The translations under genes were made by a program, and so were the position numbers. A DNA stretch of 64,000 nucleotides from Gorsachius magnificus (taxonomy: Eukaryota > Chordata > Aves > Pelecaniformes > Ardeidae), in NCBI GenBank assembly GCA_034008185.1, contig CM067109.1:36302885-36366884 (forward strand). Reading direction: 5' to 3'. Under the pieces are notes generated by a model, which worked only from the letters and a program-made list of their open reading frames with translations, was not told where the DNA came from and did not search any database. This document shows, in pieces, positions 50,216 through 61,987 of this stretch; within the stretch, counting starts at the first letter, position 1; every line of letters begins with the position of its first letter.

Positions 50216-51195
50216 ATCATAGAATCATAGAATCACCTCGGTTGGAAGAGACCTTTAAGATCATCGAGTCCAACCGTTAACCTAGCACTACCATCCCACC
50301 ACTAAACCATGTCCCTAAGCACCTCATCTAGCCTTCTTTTAAATACCTCCAGGGATGAGGACTCCACCACCTCCCTGGGCAGCCCATGCCAGAGCCTGAC
50401 AACCTTCTCGGTGAAGAAGTTTTTCCTAATGTCTAGCCTAAACCTGCCCTGGCACAGCTTCAAGCCATTCCCCCTCGTCCTATCGTCCGTTACCAGGGAG
50501 AAGAGGCCGACCCCCACCTCACTACAGCCTCCTGTCAGGCAGTTGTAGAGGGCGATCAGGTCTCCCCTCAGCCTCCTCTTCTCCAGGCTAAACAACCCCA
50601 GTTCCCTCAGCCGCTCCTCGTATGACTTGTGTTCCAGACCCCTCACCAGCTTGGTTGCTCTCCTCTGGACCTGTTCCAGCAAGGCAAAGTCTTTCTTGTA
50701 GTGAGGGGCCCAAAACTGAACACAGTATTCGAGGTGCGGCCTCACCAGCACCGAGTACAGGGGCACGATCACTTCCCTACTCCTGCTGGCCACACTATTC
50801 CTGATACAAGCCAGGATGCCATTGGCCTTCTTGGCCACCTGGGCACACTGCTGGCTCATATTCAGCCGGCTGTCAATCAGTACCCCCAGGTCTTTTTCCA
50901 CCAGGCAGCTTTCCAGCCACTCTTCCCCAAGTCTGTAGCGCTGCATGGGGTTGTTGTGACCAAAGTGCAGGACCCGGCACTTGGCCTTGTTGAACCTCAT
51001 ACAATTGGCCTCGGCCCATCGATCCAGCCTGTCCAGGTCCCTTTGAAGAGCCCTCCTCCCCTCCAGCAGATCAACACTCCCACCCAGTTTGGTGTCATCT
51101 GCAAATTTACTGAGGGCACACTCAATCCCCTCATCCAGGTCATTGATAAAAATATTAAACAAGACTGGCCCTAAAACTGAGCCTTGGGGGATACC
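50216..51195 (-). mobile_element. CR1 LINE, 5'-truncated, young copy
   Basis: The 3' end is at low coordinate: ATCATAGAATCATAGAATCA (reverse of the terminal repeats) followed by the well-preserved 3' UTR, CCTCGGTTGGAAGAGACCTTT. The ORF2 C-terminal region then runs to about 51195, where similarity ends inside the reverse transcriptase. Nearly every position matches the CR1 pattern I know, and CpG sites survive, both signs of recent insertion. Confidence 0.96.
50302..51195 (-). pseudogene. CR1 ORF2 3' part, uninterrupted (RT motifs B-C to C-terminus)
   Basis: The frame is open from the 5' junction to its own stop at 50302-50304, nearly 300 codons. It starts at [18 protein letters not shown] (RT motif B region), has [10 protein letters not shown] (motif C; F at 51103-51105), the [15 protein letters not shown] region and the C-terminal [20 protein letters not shown]. 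The frame continues about 43 codons beyond the CR1 boundary (to 51321) through unrelated DNA, so its start is not a real start codon. Motif A and the endonuclease are missing, so it is not functional despite having no stop. Confidence 0.93.
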
Positions 51196-54100
51196 ATATC
51201 CTTGGAATGCTCTGAACTCATTAAAAATGCTGACTTTAGAATGAAAGAATCTCCTGGATTTTAGAGTAAGTAGAAAGACGCTTATCAGAGGCAATGAGAA
51301 TTCTTTCACTATCCATCTCATTCCCTTCTGAGTTTTCTGACAAGATGAAAGAATATGAAAAGGGATTGCAGTATTTTAGAAACAGCATCAAAAGTGGTTT
51401 TGTTCTTTTGGTAAATATTTCATGCCATTTGAGGGTTTTCTGTGTCCTCTTTAGTGAGGAAACTTGCCAGTCGGACGTTTCTTTTTCCCATAAGCTGGAG
51501 CAAAATGAAATTCCTCTCTGGAAATTGATTGGGGAGGGGGGGAGAAATAATTTCATCAAAACAGTATTAAAAACAACCCAGTATTTAATTCTTTACTGTT
51601 GAAAAGAAAATAATCTTCTTCCAGGCAGCTCAATTAACAGGGAAAGTTAATAGCAGAACTCCATAACAAAATAGAAATGGCCTTCACAATGTCTCATAAT
51701 GCAAATGATCCAAAGGCCAGACCGTGCCTTCTCCCATGTGGGAGAAGATAGCAGTAGTGATATGAGAGAAAAGAAAATAATTTGTCATGTTTTGCAAAGC
51801 TTTCCAGCTGTTCTGATACGCAATACATTAACGGTAGTGTTTCACAGCACCCGGTACAGAAGGGTCAGCCTGCTCCAAGTTCATTTTCATAACTTCCATT
51901 TCACTCACTTCCAGAAAATAAGATACTGGTTGCAGAGCTGCAATCAGTTATTTCCTACTCTTGCCACCAGTGTCTAGCTTAAAATTGGTGATTTATGGCC
52001 ATGTAATTGACACAGTGGTTCTCCATTATTATCACAATCAGATAACAAGACTCAACTGCATATCCAACATATCCCCATCTCTTTATATAACCTGGATTTG
52101 TGAATCATTGCCTGATTAAAGGTAGGTCAAGTCTTTGCTCTCTTGGACCAACTCTGTTGGCTGAAAAAAAAAGGCCTCTCTGCTATGTCTTGAGGTGATG
52201 ATGCTAAAACGCTGCCTGGTTGACTTCTAATTTTCACTGTTTCTGCACCTTCAAGAAACATGTGAATCCTGGTAATTTATGCTGTCAGAAGAAGGATCAC
52301 AATGTTCAAATGGCACAGTTACATGAATAACATTTTAACTTAATATTATGCAAGAGAAGAAGAAATCAGTCTCACTATTTTTTAACTATACCTGGTCAGG
52401 AATTTTTTGATTACATATTTCTTCCTCAAGAAAAGGCAGAAAAAAATTCTGAAGTTGCCAAAAGGAGATGTTTGCCATAAAAAGAAACTTGTTTTTCATT
52501 CAAAACTAATTTTCCTTAGGAATTATAACCACTGTAGCTGCAAAACTGAATTAATAAAATGTCTGAAGTTTTCAAATTCTTCCATCGCAAAAATGCTGAC
52601 ACTTTATTCCATTTCTGTCAAAGATGTGAAGCCATTTTTTTACTCTGTCTTAGCTGAAGCACAGCATTGAGTTAGAGGTGGTTTAATTACCTTCTTGTTA
52701 ATATCTTCCTAAGGATATCCCCAAACTCCATTTTAATTTTACTTATTTATGGATGCATTTCATTAGTGTTAATAAATGAACAGCTGTAAAATTAATGAAG
52801 TTTTCATGACTAGGTCAACACATTCCCAAGGAAATGCTGATTCTTCTAGCCCTGTCCTCTTCAGAACTTGGTATTTCAAGCCCTTCTTTAGCTCTTTATC
52901 CCTGTGATTTCCTTTCTCACTGTCCAAAGCTGTCCTGAGAATCCTGGCATTTCACTTTCTTTCCTGGAAAGCATCTACAGCATTGTGTTCTCTACTCCCT
53001 GTGCATTAGTATCTCTCCCTAACCACATCAGTGCTCTGAAGTGTCTTCCCAATGCTATATATAAGAAGGCCAGTATAATCTGAACTCTGTGCCAAACTAT
53101 GTACAAAGACACAACCTGTTTGTTGGGAAAGGTAAAGCATTCACAAGCAGCACTCACAAGTGCTGGAAGTCTGCATATGCACTCAGTCATGTGCAAACCT
53201 ACCTTCTCATTTTATTAGTTCAGTTGGAGAAGCAAAGAGGGTAGAACTGCAAGACTATTCCACTCCCCTTAATTTTTCCACCCTTTATAGAAGAAGATGA
53301 CTGGGGGTTTGATGTGTGGGCAAATGTGTGGGGACAAAGAAATAAACAACTTTAAGGCTTTGTTTTATTTTACAACCTTTTGACATTGAAGTCAAACTTA
53401 AAAAAAAACCCCAAAGCTTAAAAATACTGTTTCAAGTCTTATACCCTTTCTCTTATTTTTTTTTTTTCTAAACAATTATGTTTGTCAATTAAGTGCAAAT
53501 TCATGAACATGGCAACTGCAGTTTTCTTCCAATCGGACTTATTCTTCACCAGTAATAAGAACACCTTACCTCTAGTTTGATGCTAAAGACATTCTAATAG
53601 TCCCACATGGACCTAATGTGCAAGGCAGGACTCTGTAATTCTGAAATTCACCTCTCAATTTTTTCTCTTTCTGTTGAAACATACTTGGTAAATTTGTTCT
53701 TGGATTACGTGGAATGAAGATTGTCTTCATGGATATTATGAAGAAACACAATGAAATGTGAACATGTCCAGAATAACTTATTTATAATTCTGTTATGATA
53801 TTGTCATCAAGAACTGTTTTTCCTTCTTGCCACTTTCACATCCAATTGCTTTGGAGTGAATGGGACTGCAGTTCCTCTACATAAATTCTAGGTGATCACT
53901 AAGGTCTTGATGGAAAAAAAGGAGGAGGAACAGAAAAAGAAGAAAGGAGAAGAGAAGGAAGCAAACGAACCCTTCAGGGCTGTAGTCTGGAGGAAGAGGA
54001 GAGTCCTACTGGCAGCAAGCATGACAAAAATATTTTCTTTATTCTTGCTTCACTCTGTCCTTGGTCTCATCCTGAACAACTGCAGAAAAATCATGACTAC

Positions 54101-56959
54101 CCAAAGACAAAGTCAGGACCAGAGACTCAGTTTGCCTATTTCTTTGACAGAAAGGACAAAAGAAGGTGCCTAGCCACTGAACAGTAAGAGCCAGAAGTTA
54201 CAGGCTGTAATTCTTCATCATACCCTCCAGACTAAAACTAGGTAGTCTGGAACTTGTTGAAAGCAGGTGCACCAGCTGTCAGGGTTGAGACATGCTGGAG
54301 GAAACAGAAGTATTCCTCAGGACTGCAGACTGCCTATTCCAATGGAGAGGAGCTCCTAGGAGAGAGGACATGAAGCTTCACACAAAACCTGAGGGAAGAC
54401 TGAATGGGTTCCCATCTTACCTCTAGATCAACATTCCTGTGCGCACAATATAGATCCCATTAAACAAGCAGGAGTTGGCTTCATGTTCAAAACAATGCTG
54501 TCAAGTGGGGACAGGGCTCTTCTAATTCATACTTAAGAGTGTTTTTAACAAAAAACTTGCTGTATATGCCTAAAAAATTGCAATGACAGCAAAAGATGTC
54601 CAATGCATAGTATTACTTCACAGCAAGGAGTGTGGTAGGAGAATGTAAAATGATCTCTGTAGTAATGTAGACCAGTTACACTACTTCTGAACTAACTGCT
54701 GACTGTTACTGGAGTATCATGGAAACTGGAAACTAGTTAAGGCTAGTTTCTCATCTTGTCTAGAAAGAAATTAATTCTTCAAATAAGTAGTTTCTTACAA
54801 TAAAGACAAATAGTGTCTCCAAACATGCTTAAACCAAGTAAACCACACCACACACATCTGCTGATTATTGCCTACTCAACACAGATGTTTGATGCCCATA
54901 ATCTCAATAAAAATCCACAAGCCATCTGGACTAATCCCCATATTTACCCCCAAGAAATTAAAGGGTCAGTTTACCAGCTCTGAATATGACCACAACTATC
55001 TGTGTGTTCTTATTCACATGAGCAGAAATTGACCTGATTGAAGAAGCCTTCTCACATGCAGTCATTCCAGCTCAACACCACAGTACGTGCTGAGCAAGGC
55101 CATTAGGTCAGCATTCCCAAATAGGGAAGCACATGGCACAGGAAGCTGTGCCAGTGACCTGCACTAGGAAAAAACTAGTTTTCTAGAGTTTTATGGGCCT
55201 GTAGCGTTTGCAGACCTGATGACAGATGGGAAATGCAATTAGCACTGTAGGGGTCAAGTAGAATCACTCACACCTCTGCCCACTGGTTACCAAGCCAATA
55301 GAAATTTATTCTACATCCAGTAAGATGTGTAATGAGTAATCACGCAATAAGAAACCCCTGCTGAATGGTAGGCATCTTAGACTGTTTCTCCAGCTCATCC
55401 TTGCAATTAATGCCAGTACTTTCATACAAGACTTGCAAGCCATCTGTGTTTTCACTGTGTGGGTGTTTACTTTATAACCTTGGGCTACCAACAAGAATGG
55501 TCTTTCATTTGCTTAAATTCATCCCATAAACTGCAGATATTACTTCTCCATCAATGTGACAGTACTAAACTGCTCCCAATTACTCTGCTCAGCAATTTAT
55601 GCTTGAAGTTCCACAGACTGCAATATGTATTAGCCTCAAACATCATCATTCTGAGAGACATATTAAACACTTATGCCATCAAGCTATTTAAGATACTCAG
55701 CTGTCTTCAGAGAGAAATAATGTGTGATTATTCCTACTGAACTGGCTGGACCTGAGTTTGTAGCCTAGAAACAAGATGCTGAAAGAGGAACAACATCAGA
55801 AAAGTAAGTGTCCTATCCAAATTCCCCAGGTTCTTTTATTTTTCCATCTACTCCCTGATTATACTTGCCCACATCTTAATCAGGGGGCAGTAAGCAATGC
55901 AGCAACATGAAGTGAATGCAAAATGGTGAGGGTATGTTCAAGTCTTACCTGTGAGATGTGTCCTATTAGTTTTCAGGACACTCCTTTATGACCTTACAAG
56001 CCATACTTAACATTTAAGCCAACAGTTCCTCACAGTTTGGCTTTACATGGCATCACATCAGCCTTTTTATTAGTATCCCATTTTCATGAGTAGTGTAGTT
56101 TTCATAAAATTTCCTTTCCACAGATGGAAATCCTCACAGTTGTGGAGAAAAGTGCAAACATATACTCCGAGTGATGTCCTGTAGGCTCCAAAGCTACGAT
56201 ACCAGGACATAAAAAGGGAGGAATAGGTATGGGACACATAAAAAGAACAATGAGAAAATATAACAGAACAGTTCAAAGCAAAGTATACGACTTACTTCAT
56301 GGGAAAAGGTAGCAAACAATGGGTGATACAAACAAATATTCTACTTTTTTTTTTCTCTCTTTCTAGTCTTCACAAAACTGTGACCAGACAATGTTACAAG
56401 GCAAGAAAAGCACTGGCTAGAGTAAGGAAAAGAATAGGATAAAATAGGGAAAAATAGGGAAAGTTGGCCAAGTCTGAAGAAACTCATCCTTGAGTGCTGA
56501 AGGAAACAGCCAAAGTAGTCTTAAAGATTACTGTTTCTGAGAACTACAGAGGAAAGATGAAGCCCCATGAAAAGTGCAGGGTAAACATACACCCACTTTT
56601 ACAAAAAGGGGAGAAGAGACCCTGGAGAGCTCTGAGGTAATCAGTCTAACTTCAGCCCCAGGAACCACATAATTTTGGACTAAATGAAGCTCACTGTGGT
56701 GGAAAAGAAGACAACGACATGTAGCAGGAATTGTCAGGGATTGAGTAGCTGGCCTTGCTCATAAGGACACTCACTCAGTGCAATATGCATCAGTTTCAGT
56801 AAACATGCAAATAACTTCCTTGTTAGCAAACAATGAACCTATGGCTCTGATGAGCTATCTGGGGAACAGACAGCTGGCTGGGGGGTGGTCTGTTTGTTTT
56901 TTAGAACACAGTCAAAATAGTTATTGATGATTCACTGTCATTTGTGGAGAGAGAAGCAA
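51196..56959 (+). other. intergenic, nothing recognised
   Basis: AT-rich DNA without recognisable gene. A purine-rich stretch (GGAGGAGG, AGAAAGGAGAAGAGAAGG) lies at 53911-53960. T-runs occur near 53456-53468 and 56346-56354. The frames are short (at most 107 codons) and lack known domains. Confidence 0.5.
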
Positions 56960-57330
56960 ATTGGTTCCCATGGGGGTCTGTCCTGTGCCTTGTGTTATTA
57001 AATTGTTTCATTAATGACCAGGAAGATGGAGGGTAAAGTGCGCTTACAGCATTTGCAGATGATACAGAACTGAAAGGGACATTCGGGAGGGCTGGATCAG
57101 AATACAAAATGATCTTTATAGGATGGAAAGATGGCTTAAGGTCAGCAACGTGAAATGCCACAGAAACCGGTGATATATTTTGAGGGGAAAAAACAAATGT
57201 GTCATTACAAAACAGGTAGCCAGATGGCTAGTACAGTGTTAGGGGTTTTGAGGGTGAAACTAGCTCACAAACAGCAGCAGGACGCTATGGCATGTCTCTT
57301 GGGATGTGTTAATAGGAATATTGAAAACAC
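56960..57330 (+). mobile_element. ancient CR1-like LINE reverse-transcriptase fragment
   Basis: One + frame reads WFPWGSVLCLVLLNCFIND from 56962, aligning with the CR1 motif [17 protein letters not shown], then after one stop TAFADDTELKGT (57046-57081), aligning with RT motif C FADDTKLxGT. Order and spacing match CR1 (about 25 residues apart). Later ACLLGCVNRNIENT, in another frame, may belong to the same region. It is far more diverged than the other CR1 copies, so it is an older family. The 3' limit is uncertain. Confidence 0.7.
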
Positions 57331-57605
57331 ACTCTGGGTGACGGGGAAAGGTTTCAGCTGCAGTATTGTTTCCACCATGGAGCACTATACTTTGAGAAAA
57401 ATTAATTATTCTCTGGATTATTTCTTGTCTTCAAATACAATTTAAGAGAACTTAGAAGACATTGTGGCCCTCACTTGCCTCCAGCTGAAATCATGTAGCA
57501 ATCCAGCAGCAGGAGACTTGGCAAGACAGAACACTTCCACTTCTCTAGATTGTACCTCTTCGGACGTATTTTTAATATCATTTATCATTTTAGTCTTGCA
57601 TCTAG

Positions 57606-58389
57606 ATTCATAGAATCATAGAATCATTTGGTTACAAAAGACCTTTAAGATCATTGGGTCCAACCAAACCTGTCCATTACTAAACTGTGTCTCTAAGCAC
57701 CTTGTCTACCCACCTTTTAAATACCTCCAGGGATGGGGACACGACCACTTCCTTGGGTAGCCCATGCCAGTGCCTGGCAACCCTTTCAGTGAAGAAATTT
57801 TACCTAACATCTGGCCTAAACCTCCCCTGGTGCAACTTAAGGCTATCACTTTTTCTCATCCTATCACTTGTTACTTGGGAAGAGAGACCAACACCCACCT
57901 CGCTACAACCTCTCCTGTCAAGTAGTTGTAGAGGGCGATAAGGTCTCCCCTCAGCCTCCTCTTCTCCAGGCTAAACAACCCCAGTTCCCTCAGCTGCTTC
58001 TCAGAAGACTTGTGCTCCAGACCCCTCACCAGTTTTGTTGCCGTTCTCTAGAAATGCCCCAGCATCTCAACGTCCTTATTGTAGCAAGGGGCCCAAAACT
58101 GAACACAGTATTCAAGGTGCAGCCTCACCAGTGCCGAGTACAGGGGCACGATCACTTCCCTACTCCTGCTGGCCACACTATTCCTGTTACAAGCCAGGAT
58201 GCTGTTGGCTTTCTTGGCCACCTGGGCACACTGCTGGCTCATATTCAGCCGGCTGTCAGCCAGTACCCCCTGATCCGCCTCTGCCAAGCATCTTTCCAGC
58301 CACTCATCCTCAAGCCTGTAACATTACATGGAGTTATTGTGATGCAAGTGCAGGACCCAGCACTTGGCCTTGTTGAACCTCATACAATT
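57606..58389 (-). mobile_element. CR1 LINE, 3' fragment, about 780 bp
   Basis: The + strand starts TTCATAGAATCATAGAATCA, the reverse of the CR1 terminal repeats, followed by GGTTACAAAAGACCTTTAAG and the reverse complement of the ORF2 C-terminal region, including CTGAACACAGTATTCAAGG and GGCCACCTGGGCACACTGC. It ends at CATACAATT (58389), where it switches to unrelated DNA. The coding frame is broken into short pieces (for example 58048-58287), so it is older than the copy at 50.2 kb. It lies about 280 bp from the ancient CR1-like fragment, in the opposite orientation. Confidence 0.94.
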
Positions 58390-59288
58390 AAGCATAAGGA
58401 TGACTTTAGGTTCCAGGTTTCAGAAAACAAGACATTTTTTCAAACCCTGGAATATATAGGCCTACCTTCTGCATTCCTCCTTCCTTCCCTCCTTCCCTCT
58501 TTCCTTTCTTCTAAGTATTGCCTTATCCTATGAAAACCACTGCAAAATACCACTCCTTGCTTGCCACATGACCAGCAATATGCATTTTCTGTCTGCCTAA
58601 CATAAATGCGTCTTTTGTTCCAAATAAGCTCAAGTGGCTAAGCCCTTCTTCCCTTCACATGGATGCACAAAAAGCTCTTGAGCAAAGGCTACTGTTGTGC
58701 TTTTTGTGACTTCCTTTTAAAAAACAATTCCACTCATCCACTGTCTTTCATGTAATTTCTAGTATAGGATTGCCTTCTCTGTAGAAGCAAGAAGTTCAAT
58801 GGCAGCCCAAAGCCTCTCTGCATGTTCATCAGGGTCACTGGTTTCCTTTGTCCTTGCCTCACAAAGAAAGTTGTAATTTCTTTCTGGGATTATTTTTTTC
58901 CCCTTAGTCATAGGGTTTTTTTGTTGTGGTTTCCCAGGAGTTGAGCGTGCTCACAGACTAAGTTTTCCTGGGGAAAAAGAACTGGATTCTCAGAAAGTGT
59001 CACAGAAAGCAAAACACGAAAAGTAAAAAATTATATTCCTACCAAGAACTGTATTTGAGTTTTTTGAACAACTTTGGAGGTTTTGCCAGAGAGTCCAGAG
59101 TAACACAACTTTTGTTACCCAGATCAGCTGCACTTCAGATAGAGTTCAGTATTTGTGCACCTGTTTTCTACTGTGTTTTATTTTCAGAAATCTGATTAAT
59201 CTGAAATAATATGATGCAGAAGATATGCAGCTACAGTTAATGTTAGAGACAGGCTGAAGTACCAAATTTAACCACTGAACTATAGTCT
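58390..59288 (+). other. intergenic, with a CT-rich tract
   Basis: No recognised gene. A pyrimidine-rich tract of CCTT/CTTC units lies at 58475-58512. The right end, AGTCT at 59284-59288, is the target-site duplication of LTR E. Confidence 0.5.
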
Positions 59289-59527
59289 TGTGTTGGTGTA
59301 CTCCCCCCTCATCTCTGACTCCCCCTCCTTTGACCTCTTTCAAGTGATAACCACCTGTGGCAGTGGTGATAGATGCGTCTGGTCTGTGTCTGGTCCTGAA
59401 GGATGCACCCACTGGATGTGAGGGGAGACAGACAACAATACAATAGCCAAGGGCTATTGTGGAATGTGCCCACCTAAGCACAGTGGTCAGTATGCAAATA
59501 TGACTATGAGCCAGTTATCTTACCCCC

Positions 59528-59535
59528 ATAAATAG
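59528..59535 (+). promoter_or_regulatory. TATA-like box of LTR E
   Basis: ATAAATAG preceded by CCCCC, located in the middle of the LTR as expected for a U3/R boundary. A start site would be expected around 59555-59565. Confidence 0.55.
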
Positions 59536-59650
59536 TGAGCAGTCCAAGAGCCCTTTGAGCTCTTCTGCACAGCAGCGGGCTGCACACCAGGATCTCCCCT
59601 GAGCAGGGACGCCTCTCAAGCTTACTCCTCGAGGCTGAGAGATTCCTTAC

Positions 59651-59672
59651 CATGACAGATTCTCGGTAAGTG
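59651..59672 (+). promoter_or_regulatory. ATG and consensus splice donor inside LTR E
   Basis: ACCATGA (ATG at 59652-59654, A at -3) is followed 11 bases later by CTCG/GTAAGTGA, a near-perfect vertebrate 5' splice site with the GT at 59666-59667. Transcripts started at the TATA-like box could splice from here to a downstream exon. Whether they do is not shown by the sequence. Confidence 0.4.
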
Positions 59673-59955
59673 ACTAACAGCATGCTAACTTGGAAATCTT
59701 AGCTAAGTGACATAAAGGATTAATTGCACATATATAATCTTTTAGACATAAACTGTTGACCAAGTCTGGGACTAGGATTGGATCCAGCTGCACCTAGACT
59801 CCTCTCTGAGGGAGTTTAGAAAGCAACGGGATCTTTTCTGAACCTCATGACTCAACGGGAGGGTCTCCCTGACAGTCTTGTCTGACCCTGTCCTCTGTCC
59901 TCATAAACTATTGTCGCAGTTCCCACTGAACTCTGTTAACTCACTGTTTTACACC

Positions 59956-59961
59956 AATAAA
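59956..59961 (+). terminator. poly(A) signal of LTR E
   Basis: AATAAA followed by a T-rich stretch (ATTATTTTTGCC), near the 3' end of the LTR. Confidence 0.7.
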
Positions 59962-60148
59962 CCATATTATTTTTGCCTCCCTCTCACTCCATCCATGACA
60001 AGTCTACTCCCATGCTGAGAATGAGCATAGGAAAAGGCTCCAAGCAGCTAAGGCTCAGTTCATTTTTTCAGAACTGTAGGAATTGCTGGTAATGGAGTAC
60101 CTTCCTACTCAGCAATGATTAGATCAAGCCTGCAAATTTTCAAATGTC

Positions 60149-60207
60149 CTTCTTTCTCTTTCATTAACTTCTGTCTCTTTCATTTCACTTCTTTCTCTTT
60201 CATTAAC
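60149..60207 (+). repeat. duplicated pyrimidine-rich 20-mer, period 39
   Basis: CTTCTTTCTCTTTCATTAAC occurs at 60149-60168 and again at 60188-60207, with the related CTGTCTCTTTCATTTCA between them. It is a small local tandem duplication of an octamer-rich CTCTTTCA sequence. Confidence 0.85.
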
Positions 60208-61970
60208 ACAGAAGATTTTAGTCCTAGGGATTTCTGTGTCTGAGACAAACTTTATCCCATCTACTCATAACCATACATTCTACTTGTGTATTGATGACTT
60301 GGCAATAAGTCCAGTAATGGCTGGAATTCAGATGCCTGTATATTATAATTTCTTGCTATCACGATTTCTAGCTAGGTCTTCATATGACTCGTAATAAAAT
60401 GCTTTGCATATTAGGTTTAATTTTGTTCTTATGTGATGTATGCTGCAGAAAACCATGCCTGGGTACTTGTATTATAACCTGCATATCAGATATGTCTCTA
60501 ACTGAAGTACAACATTTAGATAAAGTCAGTAAAATAGAACATTTGGTGCAAAGAAAGGAAAAAAGCTGCAGTGGAAAATTTTACATACTCCCAGCTTAAA
60601 ATAAGTTTTTGAACTTGCCATCAATAATATTGCCTCTTCTTCAAGAAGTTTGATTGGTCACCCATCCTTGGGCTCCTAAGGGGTAGGATAAAAATGATAC
60701 TGGCATGAGTGATTATCATGAAACTTAACCTGGTCCATGGTGCTGCACTGAGCCAATTTTGCCTACTGATTCCTGCTCCAACTTCTTTGGGGTAGTTCTG
60801 TGCAGTGGTGTCATGCCACCACAAGAAGGGTGGCAAGTGCTAGATACAACCTCATTCATAACCACCAAAATGGAAGAGGGATGTGCCTCTCAACTCCCAG
60901 GACAAGTAAGGACCACAACTAGAAATAACTATTTTAGCCAATGACCTTCAGCACCCGATTGGAAACAGCCACCATTGTAAACACTGTTGTGCATTGGAAT
61001 GATGTTTCCAAGGTCTTTTAATTCATTTGTATTTCCAGCTGCCAAGGAATTGGGATACATTCTGCTATGTCTCTTAATAATCCTTCATAATTCTAGGAGG
61101 TCTTCAGAAACTGTGTGCTCCCTATGAAGATAACTATAGAAGCCAGCCATCCCTTTAAAACTACATGGAACCACATGTTATTCCTGTCTCATTTGCCTGA
61201 AGCGGGTCAAATAGATCTCATAGATAGACCCGAAGATACTGGCTTATGGATTTTTTTTCTCTTTGCAGATGCAGAGAACATTTGTAAGCAATTATTCCAT
61301 TAACTCAGCAACTACCAGTAGGGAATGGGGACATAAGATGTATTATTCTGCCACAAACACCATGGCAAAGTGTAGTCAATTTAGATGAAAGTCAGCGTTC
61401 AACCTATTCCATGAATCAGAGAGGTATACACAGTCACTCTAGCACCTGTTTTTCTAGGAACACCCATGCCTGATGAGAACCATATTGGACGGATGGAAAG
61501 GAAGTGAGCAGTTTTTTCAGATCACCTTTCAGTGAGACATTACATTTGCAAGTCTTTATTAGGAATGAACTTCCAGATATACATCTAGCACTAAAGGGAA
61601 TAAAATGGCATTGGGATTATTTGTGAAAAAGTAGACATAATTATTTGCTGTTACTTATGTTTGGAACTGCTCAGCCCTAGATACAGTAGGTTCTTTTGTC
61701 ATTTTCAGTCTTTTTTCTGCCTAGACATGAATTTCTATAGTTCTCTTTTCATGCCTCCTCAACCCCAGACAGTGCTTCTAATATTGAAAAGCCTTTCTTT
61801 CTACCACCTTTGTTTTATTACATCATATTAACTCTCTGGGTTACCTTTACAATGACCAGAAAAGATTTTAATTTCCAAATGTAAATGTTTACAGTAAGAT
61901 TTCTAAAACCATGGGATTCTCTGAATATCTGTGATCCACAGTTCAATGAGGAAGAAAAAAAGCCTTAATT

Positions 61971-61987
61971 AAAAAAAAAAAAAAAAA
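61971..61987 (+). repeat. poly-A run of 17
   Basis: Seventeen A residues following TTAATT. There is no recognisable retrosequence upstream, so it is listed as a simple run rather than as a retrocopy tail. Confidence 0.9.

Larger units (their letters stand above)
59289..60000 (+). mobile_element. LTR E: complete solo LTR, 712 bp, second family
   Basis: The element has TGTGTTGGTG...CATGACA ends and is flanked by a perfect 5-bp duplication AGTCT (59284-59288 and 60001-60005). In + orientation it has a TATA-like ATAAATAG at 59528-59535, followed by a plausible start region (GAGCAGTCCAAGAGCCC), and AATAAA at 59956-59961, only 39 bp from the end. This gives a long R region of roughly 400 bp and a very short U5. 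It is unrelated in sequence to LTRs A-D. No proviral coding sequence adjoins it. The 5-bp duplication suits ERVL-type elements, but I cannot name the family. Confidence 0.88.

Noticed and set aside
50302..51321. 339-codon frame as a complete gene
   Set aside because: Only the part from about 51195 downward is CR1 ORF2; the first 43 codons read unrelated DNA beyond the truncation point. It lacks RT motif A and the endonuclease.
61971..61987. poly-A run as the tail of a processed retrocopy
   Set aside because: No coding or mRNA-like sequence precedes it and no flanking direct repeats were found.
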